From Oscillatoriaceae cyanobacterium Prado104 (GTDB lineage Bacteria; Cyanobacteriota; Cyanobacteriia; Cyanobacteriales; Microcoleaceae): DNA of 50,801 nucleotides. Numbering within the stretch: position 1 is the stretch's first letter; each line of letters begins with the position of its first letter. The stretch covers positions 1 to 50,801 of the forward strand of contig JALOON010000035.1 of the NCBI GenBank assembly GCA_025454405.1, written 5' to 3'. The translations under genes and the position numbers were made by a program. The notes under the pieces are model-generated. The model worked only from the letters and a program-made list of their open reading frames with translations. It had not been told where the DNA came from and made no database searches. Below, one piece after another: positions 8,349 to 17,396 of this stretch.

Positions 8349-9786
8349 AGCAGATAAACCCAGCCTTTTAGTTGTTGCTGCTCATTGTTTGATTTTTGCA
8401 AGTTTTAATTTATTCTACTTGCTGTATAATTTATTGGATTTAGACGCGGAATCGCTGATTTATCCTACCTCTTGTTTGTTCGTGATACTGACTATTTGGA
8501 CATATTGGTCATGGTATCTGCTTACTAAAAGCTTATTTAACCCTTATCTGTTGTTCTTTCTATCAGCGGTATTATTTAACGGCGGGCAGGCACTGTTAGA
8601 AGCTTTTAACATGAACCCGGACGGTATTTTAGATGGAGCATTAACATCAAGCACGATCGTCAAAACGCTATTTTTTGTGATTTTGGGTTTATCATCATTT
8701 CATTTGGGAGGATTAATTAGTGCTGTTCCAGGAAAAGTAATAGGTGTTGCAGACAAGCCACACGAAGACTTAGAAACTATTCGGCAGGATACTTATAAAG
8801 TTGGTTGGGCATTTTTTAGCATATCTTTTCTGCCATCTTTGATTGTAATCCAACAAGCTATTAGCATTGTTTTATCTGGCGGTTATTTTAGCCTTTACCA
8901 ACAAGATGATGCTACCAGTTTTGGTGCAGCACCTCAAATCTTGTCTGAGTTTCTCGTGCCAGCAGCTCTCTTTATACTTGCTGGCAGTAAAAAGATACTC
9001 AAAAGTCAACTTATATCTGCATCTGTCATCCTTGTTTATGTAGCAACTAGGTTTTTCTTAGGTCAAAGAAATCAAGCAATGATGCCATTGGTCGCCTTTG
9101 CATGGCTGTGGAATAAAATGATTTACCCAATTCCTAAAGCTTTGTTATTCGGGGTGGGTGCCTTTTTAGGATTCATTGTTCTGCCTTTGGTGGGGGTTAC
9201 TAGAAATTCTGCCGGTCAAGAGCGTTTATCTGCTGATTCAGTGTCGGAGAGCTTATCTTCTATCGATAATCCTGTGGTAGCAGCCATCTCGGAAATGGGA
9301 GGTTCGATGGGCACCGTTGCTTACACTCTCGAGCTCGTTCCCAAGACTAAGGGTTACAACTTGGGGGCTGACTACTTCTATGCCTTACTGACCCTGATGC
9401 CTAATTTGTTTTGGAAAATTCACCCGACTATTGAGCGAGGCACCTGCGGTAAATGGTTAACTTGGCAAATAAGGCCCAGCTTTGCTGCTAGAGGTGGTAG
9501 CTTGGGTTTTTCTTTTATTGCCGAAGCTTATCTCAATTTTGGTTGGATTGGAGGGCTGATGGCCTTGGGAGTCCTGGGTTTTCTGGTGGGAAAACTTACT
9601 TTATGGGCGATGCGATCGGAGAATCCAGCTAGAGTAGCAATGGTTGCCAGCTTCGTTTCTTTTTTCATGTTTTACGCCCGCTCTGATTCTATTTCTCAGG
9701 TTCGTTCTTTAGTATGGTACTCTCAGATTCCCTATGCGAGCGTGCGCTTGCTAAGCAGGTTGCGAACCAAAAAATCTATCGAATAA
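8326..9786 (+). CDS. Wzy-like polysaccharide polymerase (multi-membrane)
   Basis: A 486-residue integral membrane protein with about ten to twelve hydrophobic segments and a larger soluble loop around 290-380. The late block GFSFIAEAYLNFGWIGGLMALGVLG is typical of the O-antigen polymerase/oligosaccharide repeat-unit polymerase family. Wzy proteins join flipped repeat units at the periplasmic side. The gene overlaps the preceding glycosyltransferase by 23 bases and lies next to a flippase and a Wzc, the expected context. Sequence conservation in this family is low, so the call rests on topology, the C-terminal motif and location. Confidence 0.78.
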   Translation: MTRATEIRADKPSLLVVAAHCLIFASFNLFYLLYNLLDLDAESLIYPTSCLFVILTIWTYWSWYLLTKSLFNPYLLFFLSAVLFNGGQALLEAFNMNPDGILDGALTSSTIVKTLFFVILGLSSFHLGGLISAVPGKVIGVADKPHEDLETIRQDTYKVGWAFFSISFLPSLIVIQQAISIVLSGGYFSLYQQDDATSFGAAPQILSEFLVPAALFILAGSKKILKSQLISASVILVYVATRFFLGQRNQAMMPLVAFAWLWNKMIYPIPKALLFGVGAFLGFIVLPLVGVTRNSAGQERLSADSVSESLSSIDNPVVAAISEMGGSMGTVAYTLELVPKTKGYNLGADYFYALLTLMPNLFWKIHPTIERGTCGKWLTWQIRPSFAARGGSLGFSFIAEAYLNFGWIGGLMALGVLGFLVGKLTLWAMRSENPARVAMVASFVSFFMFYARSDSISQVRSLVWYSQIPYASVRLLSRLRTKKSIE

Positions 9787-9805
9787 GCTGTCGATATTGA
9801 TGTTT

Positions 9806-11542
9806 TTATGGCAAGAAGTTAACGTTATGAGTGTTGCTACTAGATTTAGAGCGAAACAGTTGCAGCGCATCACCGCTAGCTACTTGCAAAGAGTTTCTCT
9901 TAACCTCACAGTTATCCACGCAATTACTATACCAAATAATTCCGGCCTTCATGGTGTTTGCTGTTTGATTGTCAACTAGAGAATTGTCATTAACTTTGAC
10001 ACGATCGAACAAGCCGTCAACAACGATCGCCGCTCTGTAAGAGTCATTGAAAGAACCGCTACTTCGACCCGGATTTAGAATTGTGTTGGAGGAAATTGCC
10101 CCGCCAACGATCGGCATGGATATGTAAATCCCTGCTCCTAGAGAATTTTCTATTTTGTTTCCCAAAATCCGGAGATTTTTAGCGATCGCATTGGGAAATT
10201 TATACCTCCATAATTTGATTCCATTAGCCAGATTATCCTTGTCGGCACCACTACCATTGCCGGAGAAATTAGTAAAATAAATTTGATTGTTCAGAATGTC
10301 TACGTTTTCGATCGGTGCGTCGGATCTGGGTTCTAACCAAATACCCGCGCTCTTGGTATCGCCTCCTAATTTGCGCCAATCATTAACATTCAGGCTAATT
10401 TGATTGTGTGAAATTGTACAATTGCCGATCGCTGGATTGGTAGTATTAGTTTTGTAAAAATAGGACCAGATTGCAATGCCGGTGTAAGCTTCTTTGATGA
10501 TATTGTGGGCGATCCTTTGATTGTTAGAGCTGATGGCAAAACCCGTAACATATATACCATTTGTAAAACCATGAATTATGTTATTCTCAACAATTTGGTC
10601 ATCTCCATGAATCTCAATTGCCGTCCTGGCTCCAGGTGTTCCGGCACCATTTCTGGAAGAGAAATAATTATGAGATATCTTCACTTTTTTGGCGTGACTG
10701 TAAATTGTTGAGTGATCGTAATCGACGCTACCCCCACCGATTAATTCAAAAATGTTATTTTTAATTTCCACCTCAGATACTAATAGCTCGCCGTTGACAG
10801 AGATCCCGTTAACATTATTTAAGTTGGTAAATCTACAGCCCTCTATACGAATTCTTTGACCAGCATAAATGCGGAGCGCGTATCTATGCTTGATGTTACC
10901 TTCAAGCTCGGATTCGGAGCCAACTGGATTGGCAGTGCCGTTACCATCAATGGCAATATTATACATGGCAAAATCGGAAAGATCGGTCTTGGGTTTTTCG
11001 CCAGCTAAAATAGCGCTATAATTACCTTGGTTGTCAGCTAATTTAATAATGCTGTTGTGATGTCCAGACCCGCTTAAAATTATCTTCGATCGAATGGTAA
11101 TAGCTTGCAAGCTAGCAGGGTTAATACTAACTTTATAAGTGCCGATCGGGAAAAATACAATTCCGCCCCCAGCGCGATCGACAGCATCAATAGCTTTCTG
11201 AATAGAGTTGGTGTCATCTACAATGCCGTTGCCAATAGCACCAAAGTCTTTGACAGAAACAGCGGTTTCCCCGACGGTAGATGCAGGGTTTGTTCGGCTG
11301 TTGTTGCTGTGAGACGCAGGCAGTTGTTGGCGATCTGTTTTAATGGCAGGTGCTTGTGAAGACGTTGCCAGCGTTGTGTTTTTTGCGATTCTATCGGGCG
11401 GTTTAGCTTGTTTGCCAATTGTAGTAGATGAGAATGGATGATTGAGGGTTGCTAAACCTCTAAATACAATTGCAAATGCTGCCAAGCCCAGCGCGAGCGA
11501 GCAAGTTTTAACTAGGACTATTTTTGCTATTTTATATCTCAT
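9806..11542 (-). CDS. Secreted right-handed beta-helix protein, pectate-lyase-superfamily
   Basis: Residues 8-30 form a signal peptide or membrane anchor. A Ser/Thr/Pro-rich linker follows (about 35-92), then a pectate-lyase_3 type start SVKDFGAIGNGIVDDTNSIQ (96-115) and the block AGGGIVFFPIGTYKVS. After that comes a long parallel beta-helix region rich in Asn ladders. Proteins of this class cleave, epimerise or bind acidic polysaccharides, so a role in trimming or shaping the exported polymer is likely but inferred. The gene faces the polymerase tail-to-tail (19 bases apart) and is transcribed against the rest of the locus, so it needs its own promoter in 11543-11907. The last turn, with NSNNTHNVNFLP, looks complete. 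Confidence 0.82.
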   Translation of the reverse strand: MRYKIAKIVLVKTCSLALGLAAFAIVFRGLATLNHPFSSTTIGKQAKPPDRIAKNTTLATSSQAPAIKTDRQQLPASHSNNSRTNPASTVGETAVSVKDFGAIGNGIVDDTNSIQKAIDAVDRAGGGIVFFPIGTYKVSINPASLQAITIRSKIILSGSGHHNSIIKLADNQGNYSAILAGEKPKTDLSDFAMYNIAIDGNGTANPVGSESELEGNIKHRYALRIYAGQRIRIEGCRFTNLNNVNGISVNGELLVSEVEIKNNIFELIGGGSVDYDHSTIYSHAKKVKISHNYFSSRNGAGTPGARTAIEIHGDDQIVENNIIHGFTNGIYVTGFAISSNNQRIAHNIIKEAYTGIAIWSYFYKTNTTNPAIGNCTISHNQISLNVNDWRKLGGDTKSAGIWLEPRSDAPIENVDILNNQIYFTNFSGNGSGADKDNLANGIKLWRYKFPNAIAKNLRILGNKIENSLGAGIYISMPIVGGAISSNTILNPGRSSGSFNDSYRAAIVVDGLFDRVKVNDNSLVDNQTANTMKAGIIWYSNCVDNCEVKRNSLQVASGDALQLFRSKSSSNTHNVNFLP

Positions 11543-11610
11543 GACCTTTGTCGAACGTCAAAGTTGTTTTCCCGCAAGCTGCTGGTTAAGAATGAATACT
11601 TAGAGATCTA

Positions 11611-11697
11611 GCCTTTCTGGTGGTAGGTGAGGTACACAAAAACGCTCGAAAGTCCTGAAATTAACAGGTTAGGGGTATACCTCATCAGGCACCAGAA
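11611..11697. mobile_element. MITE-like element with imperfect inverted ends
   Basis: The left end (TCTGGTGGTAGGTGAGGTAC from about 11616) and the right end (reverse complement TCTGGTGCCTGATGAGGTAT) are imperfect inverted repeats about 20 bases long, enclosing about 45 bases. The first 25 bases (11611-11635) occur identically at 40671-40695. The element lies in the 365-base gap between the beta-helix gene and the next glycosyltransferase; the rest of that gap shows nothing I recognise. Confidence 0.55.
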
Positions 11698-11907
11698 GCG
11701 CTAGAAATTTGTAAACTTAGATAAAATTATCATTCGAGGGTGCATTTTTATGCTATAAAAATGATGTTATCCTGCCAAAGCAACCTTTGACAAGAAGCAA
11801 AAACTTCAAAAAGTTAACTTGTATTTATCGAGACATTCATCAGGGTTGCCCTCGATCGAGTAGAAGTGGCAGGTCTTGATTAAATTAAGTTGCGGGGCGG
11901 TCAATTA

Positions 11908-13104
11908 ATGCAAGTTGTTGTATCTCTTGAATATCGGTTCGATCGCACACCAGACGGCAAGGTGTGGACGCAAACAACGTTCCCCTACAGCTTCTGGACG
12001 CGCTATCTGGAAGTATTCGATCGCGTCAGCGTGGTAGCCCGCGTCCGCAATATAGCGAGCGTACCTTCAGATTGGCAACGTGCTGACGGCGAGGGAGTTT
12101 CCTTTGTCGCCATCCCCTATTACATCGGTCCTTGGCAGTATCTCCGCAAGGCCCGACAAGTCAAAGCGGCGGCCAGAAATGCTGTCGGCCCGCACGATGC
12201 CGTAATTTTACGGTTGAGTTCTCAAATTGGTTCCTGCATCCAACCGATGTTACATAAATTAAGACATCCCTACGGTGTAGAAATTGTATCGGACCCTGAG
12301 GATGTATTTGCGCCCGGTTCTATTAAGCATCCTTTGCGGATCTTTTTTCGTTGGTGGTTTCCACGCGACTTGCGGCGCGAATGCCAAGCAGCTTGCGCTG
12401 CTGCCTATGTTACGAAAGAAGCTTTACAACGGCGATATCCCTGTCCCCACTTATCAGTTGGCGTATCGGATGTAGAGATTTTCGAGGAGGCGCGGGTGGC
12501 TGCGCCCCGTCCCCCACGCGGGGAAACAGGATCTGTGACACTCCTGTTCGTAGGTTCCTTAGCTCAACTTTATAAAGCTCCCAATATTTTGATTGAAGCT
12601 GTAGCAATCTGCCGGCGGGAAGGACTCAACATCAAATTAGTGATGGTTGGCGACGGCCAATACAAAGCTGAATTGAAAAAACAAGCGCAAGCATTGGACT
12701 TGGAGAAAGAAGTTTCTTTCCTCGGTCAGTTACCTGCCGGAAATGCAGTGCGCGCCCAGTTCGATCTCGCCGACCTTTTCATTCTGCCCTCCTACCAAGA
12801 AGGCTTGCCCAGAGCCATGGTAGAAGCAATGGCCCGCGCCTTGCCCTGTATTGGTTCTACCGTCGGAGGCATTCCAGAACTGCTCCCGGCAGAGGATATG
12901 GTGCCGCCCGGTGATGCAGCAGCCTTGGCGAACAAAATTCGCGAGGTAGTAACCGATCCCGATCGCATGGCGCAGATGTCAGCCCGTAACTTGGAGAAAG
13001 CGAAAGAGTATACCGATGAAGTTCTCAGAAAGCAACGGCTCATATTTTATCGCTACGTCCGAGAGCAAACAGAAGCATGGTTGAAAGAGCAACAAAACAG
13101 ATGA
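11908..13104 (+). CDS. GT4-family glycosyltransferase
   Basis: A GT-B glycosyltransferase of about 398 residues. The donor-binding domain shows LLFVGSLAQLYKAPNILIEA, VMVGDG and FILPSYQEGLPRAMVEAMA with the E-x7-E motif, then GSTVGGIPELLP. It should add one sugar of the repeat unit at the cytoplasmic membrane face. I chose ATG 11908 because a purine-rich GGGGCGG precedes it and MQVVVSLEYRF is a natural first strand; a TTG at 11890 would add six residues. It ends in an ATGA overlap with the next glycosyltransferase, so the two are translationally coupled. Sugar specificity is unknown. Confidence 0.88.
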   Translation: MQVVVSLEYRFDRTPDGKVWTQTTFPYSFWTRYLEVFDRVSVVARVRNIASVPSDWQRADGEGVSFVAIPYYIGPWQYLRKARQVKAAARNAVGPHDAVILRLSSQIGSCIQPMLHKLRHPYGVEIVSDPEDVFAPGSIKHPLRIFFRWWFPRDLRRECQAACAAAYVTKEALQRRYPCPHLSVGVSDVEIFEEARVAAPRPPRGETGSVTLLFVGSLAQLYKAPNILIEAVAICRREGLNIKLVMVGDGQYKAELKKQAQALDLEKEVSFLGQLPAGNAVRAQFDLADLFILPSYQEGLPRAMVEAMARALPCIGSTVGGIPELLPAEDMVPPGDAAALANKIREVVTDPDRMAQMSARNLEKAKEYTDEVLRKQRLIFYRYVREQTEAWLKEQQNR

Positions 13105-14237
13105 CGAAACTTTTAATTGTTACTACTATTCCCGAAACCCTGGACTTTTTTTTACCTTTGACCGATCGCTTGCGGGGGCAAGGTTGGCAGGTAGATGCGA
13201 TGGCGAAACAACTTTCCACTAGCAAGTCCTACCTACAATTTTTCGATCGCGTTTGGGATGTAGAGTGGTCGCGCAATCCCCTCGATCCGAAAAATTTGAT
13301 GGCTGCTCCGCGACAAATTCAGCGGGCATTTTTGCAAGAGCAATACGACTTAGTAAATGTTTCCACGCCCGTAGCTGCTTTTGTTACCCGCTACGCTCTG
13401 AATAATTGGAGAAAGCAAGGAAAAGTAAAAGTAATCTACACCGCCCAAGGCTTTCACTTCTACAAAGGAGGGACATCGCATACAAATGCGATCTTCTTGG
13501 GATTGGAAAAAATTGCTGGCCATTGGACGGACTATCTAGTAGTAGTTAACCGCCAAGATGAAGCAGCGGCAAAACGTTATGGTTTGATTGCGGGCGATCG
13601 AGTCCATTACATTCCCGGAACTGGATTAAATCTCGAGCGCTTTAATCCCCATGCAATTTCGGAAACTGACATCAGCCGCGTGCGTCAAGAGTTGGGATTA
13701 ACACCCGAGAATCCTTTGTTTTTATCGGTGGCTGAATTTATTCCCCGCAAGCGTCCTTGGGATATTTTAAAGGCATTAGCTCAACTCGATCGGCCTCAAG
13801 TTCACTTAGCTTTGGCTGGAAATGGTAAAATTTTTGAGGAAATGCAGCAACTCACATCAAAGTTGGGAATTCAAAAGCAAGTGCATTTTTTGGGATTGCG
13901 TCGAGATATTCCCGTTTTGATGCGTGCCTCAGCAGCCACTGTGATTGCTTCCTCCCAGGAAGGACTTCCCAATTGCGTGATGGAATCTTTGTGCATGGAA
14001 GTCCCTGTTATCGGCACAGACATTCGCGGCACCCGCGATTTATTAAAAGATGGCAATGGACTTCTAGTTAAATTGGGAGATATCCGGGGAATGGCCCAAG
14101 CCATGGCATGGATTTTAGACCATCTAGAAGAAGCTCAAACAATGGGCCAGCGCGGACGAAAAAATATGGTTAATTATGACATACCCCATATCTTAGAGCT
14201 TTACGGAAATCTGTATAGTGAAGCTTTATCGCATTAA
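13101..14237 (+). CDS. GT4-family glycosyltransferase (EpsD-like)
   Basis: A 378-residue GT-B glycosyltransferase. The N-terminal domain carries the EpsD-like acceptor block YTAQGFHFYKGG. The C-terminal domain carries FLSVAEFIPRKRPWDIL, LALAGNG and SSQEGLPNCVMESLCM (E-x7-E). ATG 13101 overlaps the TGA of the preceding gene by four bases (ATGA) and gives MTKLLIVTT, the expected first beta strand, so I prefer it over the in-frame ATG at 13077. It is tightly coupled to the preceding glycosyltransferase and followed 34 bases later by the Ser/Thr kinase gene. Confidence 0.88.
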   Translation: MTKLLIVTTIPETLDFFLPLTDRLRGQGWQVDAMAKQLSTSKSYLQFFDRVWDVEWSRNPLDPKNLMAAPRQIQRAFLQEQYDLVNVSTPVAAFVTRYALNNWRKQGKVKVIYTAQGFHFYKGGTSHTNAIFLGLEKIAGHWTDYLVVVNRQDEAAAKRYGLIAGDRVHYIPGTGLNLERFNPHAISETDISRVRQELGLTPENPLFLSVAEFIPRKRPWDILKALAQLDRPQVHLALAGNGKIFEEMQQLTSKLGIQKQVHFLGLRRDIPVLMRASAATVIASSQEGLPNCVMESLCMEVPVIGTDIRGTRDLLKDGNGLLVKLGDIRGMAQAMAWILDHLEEAQTMGQRGRKNMVNYDIPHILELYGNLYSEALSH

Positions 14238-14271
14238 TTACAACTAGCCGCAGCACAATACCGAATTAGCT

Positions 14272-15216
14272 ATGAGTATTTGCCTTAACCCAGACTGCAC
14301 CCAACGAAATTTGCTGGTAGATTCTAGAGAGCGCTATTGTCAAAGTTGCGGGAGCGATTTAGTGTTGCAAAATCGCTATTTAGTAACGAAATTAATCCGC
14401 GATTTTTGCGATCCCGGCTACAGTTCGATCTACCTGGTCGATGATAACGGTACGCCCAAAATTTTGAAAGTTTTGCAACAACGGTACAACAATCAGCTAA
14501 GAGTAATCCAGCTTTTTAAGCAAGAAGTAGAGGTCTTACAAAAATTGGAGCATCCGGCGATTCCCAAGGTAGATTGTTATTTTCAACACGGGGTAAGTAA
14601 TGGCAAGAGTTTGCATTGCGTTGTCATGGAAAAAATTGACGGTTGCACTTTAAAGGAATGGCTGCAACACCACCAACCTATTGACCAGAAACAAGCCGTG
14701 AATTGGTTGAAGCAGATAGTAACTATTTTGCAATTTGTCCACCAACGGAATTATTTACATCGCGATGTCAGAGCGAATAATATTATGCTCGAAAATAGTG
14801 GAAAACTGGTGTTGATCGACTTTGCCGGGGCGATAGAAAGAAATTTAATCTACAAGAGTTATGCCTGTATCAGGAAGGTGAGCGCCATTTTCAGATTCAC
14901 CAAGATCGATACAGATGGTTATACGGCTCCCGAACAAAACAGAAATTATTGTTTGCCTCAGTCAGATTTTTTTGCCTTGGGGCGGAGCTTTGTATATTTA
15001 CTGACAGGTAAAGAGCCAAAAGATGCGACAATGTACGATGCAAAAAAAGACCAACTTGACTGGCGTAAATATGCTAATGGCATTTCCGACGAACTGGCAG
15101 ACTTTATAGATAAAATGATGACTTACGACCTCCAAAAAAGACATAAAAATGCCAAGGAGATGTTAAAAGATTTAGATCGAATCGCTCGCACGTTAGAACC
15201 GCATCTGCAGGATTGA
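14272..15216 (+). CDS. Cyanobacterial 4-Cys Ser/Thr protein kinase
   Basis: A Hanks-type kinase of 314 residues. The N-terminus has four cysteines (C4, C9, C23, C26 in CLNPDC and YCQSCG), the zinc-ribbon-like mark of cyanobacterial 4-Cys kinases. Catalytic features are Lys66 (KILKVLQ), HRDVRANN (163-170, with Asp165 and Asn170) and APE (219-221). The metal-binding loop reads DFA rather than DFG at 183-185, and the glycine loop is weak (PGYSSIYLV). Asp183 is kept, so activity is plausible. No membrane segment or extra sensory domain is present. It lies between a glycosyltransferase and two acyltransferases, so its targets may be assembly proteins; that is inferred from position only. Confidence 0.88.
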   Translation: MSICLNPDCTQRNLLVDSRERYCQSCGSDLVLQNRYLVTKLIRDFCDPGYSSIYLVDDNGTPKILKVLQQRYNNQLRVIQLFKQEVEVLQKLEHPAIPKVDCYFQHGVSNGKSLHCVVMEKIDGCTLKEWLQHHQPIDQKQAVNWLKQIVTILQFVHQRNYLHRDVRANNIMLENSGKLVLIDFAGAIERNLIYKSYACIRKVSAIFRFTKIDTDGYTAPEQNRNYCLPQSDFFALGRSFVYLLTGKEPKDATMYDAKKDQLDWRKYANGISDELADFIDKMMTYDLQKRHKNAKEMLKDLDRIARTLEPHLQD

Positions 15217-15325
15217 AAATCGTCCTGATTCTGAAGCCATACGAAGATTTGGATTATGAAATCAACTCAGGAAATTTTCTTCGCCAGCCAAGCTTGGCTA
15301 ATCATCAACTTAAAATTATTAAATC

Positions 15326-16390
15326 ATGAAAATCGAATTTATCGCTCCCAACAGTAATTTGTGGCTGCGAACCCTAGAACAACTCCGCCACGATTTTTAT
15401 CATTTGCCCGGATATGTCGGCTTAGAGGCAAAAAAAATCGAGGCAACCGCAGAAGCAATTTCGATCGCCCGTGATGACAAAATATTCTTCTTACCTTATC
15501 TCTTGCGAAATTGCAATAATTTATTTCCCGAAACAGCGGAAGTGTTTGATGTTCTCTCGCCCTACGGCTATCCGGGATTTTTATTAAATGAAGCAGCAGC
15601 TAGCAGCCCTGATTTTTTGAAGTTGGCGATCGAACATTTAATCGAGGCGTGGCGCGATCGAAATATTTGCTCTGCTTTTTTACGGCTGCATCCCATACTT
15701 AACGCGAATATTAGTATTTTGGCTGACAAGGATTTCTTTACAGTTAATGGGGAAACTGTGTCTGTAGACTTAACGCTCGATCGAGATGAAATTTGGCGTC
15801 AAACTAGAGCCGAACACCGTACTAAAATAAATAGGTGCAAGCGAGAAGGTTTTTCGGCTCGAATGGTGCCAATTCCAGAATATATTAATGATTTTAACGC
15901 AGTTTATGAAGAAACAATGGATAGAGTAGGTGCGTCAAAGTCATATTTCTTTGGATTGGATTACTTAACAAAATTAGCCGAGGCATTGGGAGAAAAATTG
16001 CACTTATGTATAGTAGAATTGAATGGAGAAATTACCTGTGCTGGTTTGTTTGCGGAATGCTGCGACATCGTTCAATATCACCTGGGTGGCACAAGAACAA
16101 GTTATTTGAAAAAATCCCCTAACGCATTGATGTTTGATTTCGCTAGATTCTGGGCTAAGGAACGTGCCAATAAAGTTTTTCATTTAGGGGGAGGTTTAGG
16201 AGGTTCCCAGGACAGTCTCTACCATTTCAAGGCAGGTTTTTCCAAGCAAAGGCATACTTTTGTAACGCTGCGCTTTATTATAGATGAAGACAAATACCGC
16301 CATCTGGTTGAGTTGCGCGCGAAATTCTTAAATAAGGAGTCTGAAAAAGTTATAAACACAGATTTTTTTCCGGCCTACCGTTCTTTCTAA
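15326..16390 (+). CDS. FemAB/BioF2-like acyltransferase
   Basis: A 354-residue protein of the GNAT-fold FemAB/BioF2-like type. It begins with a segment common in such proteins (LRHDFYHLPGYVGLEAKK). A central basic helix EHRTKINRCKREG is followed by a second fold, LHLCIVELNGEITCAGLFAE, and near the end HLGGGLGGSQDSLYHFKAGF. FemAB-like proteins accompany many exopolysaccharide and exosortase loci and are thought to transfer amino-acyl or acyl groups, but the substrate here is unknown. It follows the kinase gene by about 110 bases and is followed by a second protein of similar architecture. A role in decorating sugars of the repeat unit is inference. Confidence 0.75.
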   Translation: MKIEFIAPNSNLWLRTLEQLRHDFYHLPGYVGLEAKKIEATAEAISIARDDKIFFLPYLLRNCNNLFPETAEVFDVLSPYGYPGFLLNEAAASSPDFLKLAIEHLIEAWRDRNICSAFLRLHPILNANISILADKDFFTVNGETVSVDLTLDRDEIWRQTRAEHRTKINRCKREGFSARMVPIPEYINDFNAVYEETMDRVGASKSYFFGLDYLTKLAEALGEKLHLCIVELNGEITCAGLFAECCDIVQYHLGGTRTSYLKKSPNALMFDFARFWAKERANKVFHLGGGLGGSQDSLYHFKAGFSKQRHTFVTLRFIIDEDKYRHLVELRAKFLNKESEKVINTDFFPAYRSF

Positions 16391-16442
16391 TTTAGGGGCA
16401 CTGCTGTCGGTTCCCAATTAGTTCTCTATCAATTAGATTGAA

Positions 16443-17303
16443 ATGAGCGAAGAACAAATGCGAGATATTTCTGAGGTCGTACTGCCTATAATCACTGAGA
16501 CCGACTTAGCTAACTGGCACAGATCCATAGGTACAAAAGTTATTTATCACCGCGATCGCTACTGGCGAGAAACTGCTTTTGGTTTTTGGGAACCCCTGCA
16601 CTGGATCGCGCGCTTAACCGCCGTACAAGCAACTCGTCCCAGCATCCTATGTTGGGGATTTCGGGCTGCTTTGTGCGAGGATGATGCGGCCGCAGCAACC
16701 GGTTCGCTACCAGTTCATGTATTAACTGATGTGGCTAATTACGATTTGCAGAGTTTGGGGTCTAATCGCCGAAATCATTTGCGAAGATGTTACAAACGCT
16801 CTCAGATCGTGCAGTTAACTGGCATCGAACTATTACAAAATCAGGGATATGAAGTTTTTGTATCGTCAAGCAAGCGAACTGCCTATGCAAAATTGATGTC
16901 AAAAGAGGAGTATCTGACAAACCTCCCGGCTGATATGAATCCCAAGTATCAGTTAGTTATAGCTGGTTTGATTGACGGTAAGTTGGGCGGTTATGTTAGA
17001 GGTTTTGCTGTTGGCAAAACTGCTTACATTAACGATGTCAAAATCGCCACCGAAGCCTATTCTAGTTATATAGGTATCGGGTTAGCCTTTGAGTTCGTAC
17101 AAGTTTGCCGCCGCTCCGGTAAAATTGATGAAGTTGTTTACGGTTTGCACTCCCGAGAAGACTCGGCGCTGTGCGTCTTTAAAGAGGGAATGGGCTTCCC
17201 GCCCCAACATATTCCTAGTAGGGTGGAGATAAATCCGCTAGCAGGAAAATTAATTGAGTGGCGCTATCCCGACAAATATTATCGCTTGACTGGCAAGAGT
17301 TAA
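16443..17303 (+). CDS. Second FemAB/GNAT-like acyltransferase
   Basis: A 286-residue protein, shorter than its upstream neighbour but built alike. It has an early aromatic region (YHRDRYWRETAFGFWEPLHW), a basic helix LGSNRRNHLRRCYKR in the place of the neighbour's EHRTKINRCKREG, and a GNAT-like strand-turn VIAGLIDGKLGGYVRGFAVG followed by SYIGIGLAFEFVQVC. The resemblance to the FemAB group is by pattern, not search. It probably acts with the preceding gene on the same glycan or on related donors. The gap to the methyltransferase gene is 93 bases. Substrate unknown. Confidence 0.6.
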   Translation: MSEEQMRDISEVVLPIITETDLANWHRSIGTKVIYHRDRYWRETAFGFWEPLHWIARLTAVQATRPSILCWGFRAALCEDDAAAATGSLPVHVLTDVANYDLQSLGSNRRNHLRRCYKRSQIVQLTGIELLQNQGYEVFVSSSKRTAYAKLMSKEEYLTNLPADMNPKYQLVIAGLIDGKLGGYVRGFAVGKTAYINDVKIATEAYSSYIGIGLAFEFVQVCRRSGKIDEVVYGLHSREDSALCVFKEGMGFPPQHIPSRVEINPLAGKLIEWRYPDKYYRLTGKS

Positions 17304-17396
17304 TCTAGGTTTGCGATCGGCCTCAAACAGCAGATCGCCAGTGCATTTGCATAGCTATAAAAAAAGTTTCTCAGTTCACAAAACAAGGTAAATATC

